DNA of 12,671 bases, from contig JAWKNZ010000001.1 of NCBI GenBank assembly GCA_041391425.1, positions 1-12,671 on the forward strand, in the 5' to 3' direction. A program made the translations under genes and the position numbers. Below, piece by piece: positions 12,212-12,671 of this stretch (the stretch's first letter is position 1; each line of letters begins with the position of its first letter). The stretch comes from JAWKNZ01 sp041391425 (GTDB lineage: Bacteria; Bdellovibrionota_B; Oligoflexia; Oligoflexales; JAWKNZ01). The notes beneath the pieces were generated by a model. That model was not told the DNA's origin. It saw only the letters and a program-made list of their open reading frames with translations, and ran no database searches.

Positions 12212-12227
12212 CAATATGTTAATGAAC
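12212..12227 (-). promoter_or_regulatory. boxA-like antitermination motif in the 16S leader
   Basis: The minus strand reads GTTCATTAACATATTG, 15 of 16 bases identical to the spacer copy at 10138-10153. The leader position between promoter and 16S fits rRNA boxA. From memory, closely similar sequences occur in the same place in other Bacteroidota. Confidence 0.55.
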
Positions 12228-12270
12228 TTTTTCTCTTCCATGCTCAAGGACTTCCCTCCTTAAGCGGGTG

Positions 12271-12302
12271 CAAATATAAAACCCTTTTTCTGCCCACGCA
12301 AA
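12271..12302 (-). promoter_or_regulatory. rRNA promoter P2 (proximal)
   Basis: On the minus strand a TTTG (12299-12302) and a TATATTTG (12271-12278) are separated by 20 bp, matching the Bacteroidota sigma-A-type promoter TTTG / TAnnTTTG. The start of transcription would fall a few bases further, near 12262-12267, about 190 nt before 16S. The core is duplicated at P1. Confidence 0.7.
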
Positions 12303-12408
12303 CAAAAAATGAAAAAAATTTAAATTGTTTCACGCATCCGATTTGCTGTTGAAAAGAACACACCCTGTCGACGGCCCGCCACAACGGCTCTCCGTTTTTA
12401 AGAGGGTG

Positions 12409-12440
12409 CAAATATACAACCGTTTTATTGCTTTCCGCAA
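12409..12440 (-). promoter_or_regulatory. rRNA promoter P1 (distal)
   Basis: On the minus strand a TTG (12438-12440) and a TATATTTG (12409-12416) are separated by 21 bp. The core and its surroundings (12398-12421) match P2 (12260-12283) at 22 of 24 positions, so the pair looks like a tandem duplication of a promoter core 138 bp apart. Tandem promoters are common for rRNA operons. Confidence 0.65.
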
Positions 12441-12671
12441 CTATTTTTTAAACTTTTTTTTAAGTTTTAATACATGTTGTCTTATTTATGTTCATTACTA
12501 ATATGTTACCAATGGAATGATAATGTGAACTCCTTCATAATTGCCAAAAAGCAAATATAAAAAGCGAATTGCCAAAGTGTAATATTTCATTTTTTTTTTA
12601 AACCAAACACAAAATCAATATTTAGAAAATAGAACTACAAATTTATACCTATATATATATTGTATAGAAAT
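12441..12671. other. AT-rich upstream region of the rRNA operon, no gene found
   Basis: I see no coding region in these 231 nt. They are very AT-rich with long T and A runs (near 12443-12466 and 12589-12601) and end in an alternating TA tract around 12651-12662. A/T tracts upstream of rRNA promoters often raise their strength. A third CAAATATA (12552-12559) lacks a well-placed upstream element (the next CAAA is only 13 bp away). The decamer AATTGCCAAA occurs twice, at 12539-12548 and 12567-12576. Confidence 0.5.

Noticed and set aside
12384..12400. ACGG-CTCT-CCGT hairpin followed by T on the plus strand, as a terminator
   Set aside because: Only a 4-bp stem, and no plus-strand transcript is known to arrive there; it lies between the two rRNA promoters.

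Overview
The window comes from a member of the Bacteroidota, most likely order Flavobacteriales. The signs are a stand-alone type IX secretion (T9SS) sorting tail, signal peptides ending in FAQ or NAQ, AT-rich coding DNA, rRNA promoters of the TTTG / TAnnTTTG type, and a 16S rRNA whose 3' half reads like Flavobacteriaceae from memory. No database search was possible, so the family and taxon calls rest on motif recognition.

Plus strand, 1-6824. The C-terminal half of a NarL-class sensor histidine kinase enters from the left edge. It is followed by an orphan T9SS sorting domain and then by four consecutive genes for exported or envelope proteins. These are a TPR-like helical protein, two unrecognised secreted proteins, and an OmpA-family protein with a C-terminal peptidoglycan-binding domain. 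They look like one operon: gaps are 10-24 nt and the second and third overlap by ATGA. All four are broken by small indels and some stop codons, but the frames can be stitched back together, so I annotate each as one pseudogene rather than as many small ORFs.

Minus strand, 12671-6855. A complete rRNA operon reads toward the protein genes: tandem promoters, a leader with a boxA-like motif, 16S, tRNA-Ile(GAT), tRNA-Ala(TGC), 23S, 5S and an intrinsic terminator. Inverted sequences flanking 16S and 23S can form the processing stems. The 23S-5S spacer carries a cluster of C-rich/G-rich palindromes that looks like an interspersed repeat.

The most informative oddity is that the damage falls in blocks: about 1207-4455 and about 6034-7530 are lesion-rich, while 1-1206, 4456-6033 and about 7530-12671 look clean. 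The second block ignores gene boundaries, running from the OmpA gene through 5S into the 3' end of 23S, where near-universal residues of the sarcin-ricin loop and of helices 90 and 93 are altered. This suggests local consensus errors at least as strongly as real gene decay. I see no CRISPR array, transposase, phage gene or convincing new defence or biosynthetic system. The best candidate for something undescribed is the four-gene envelope cassette.
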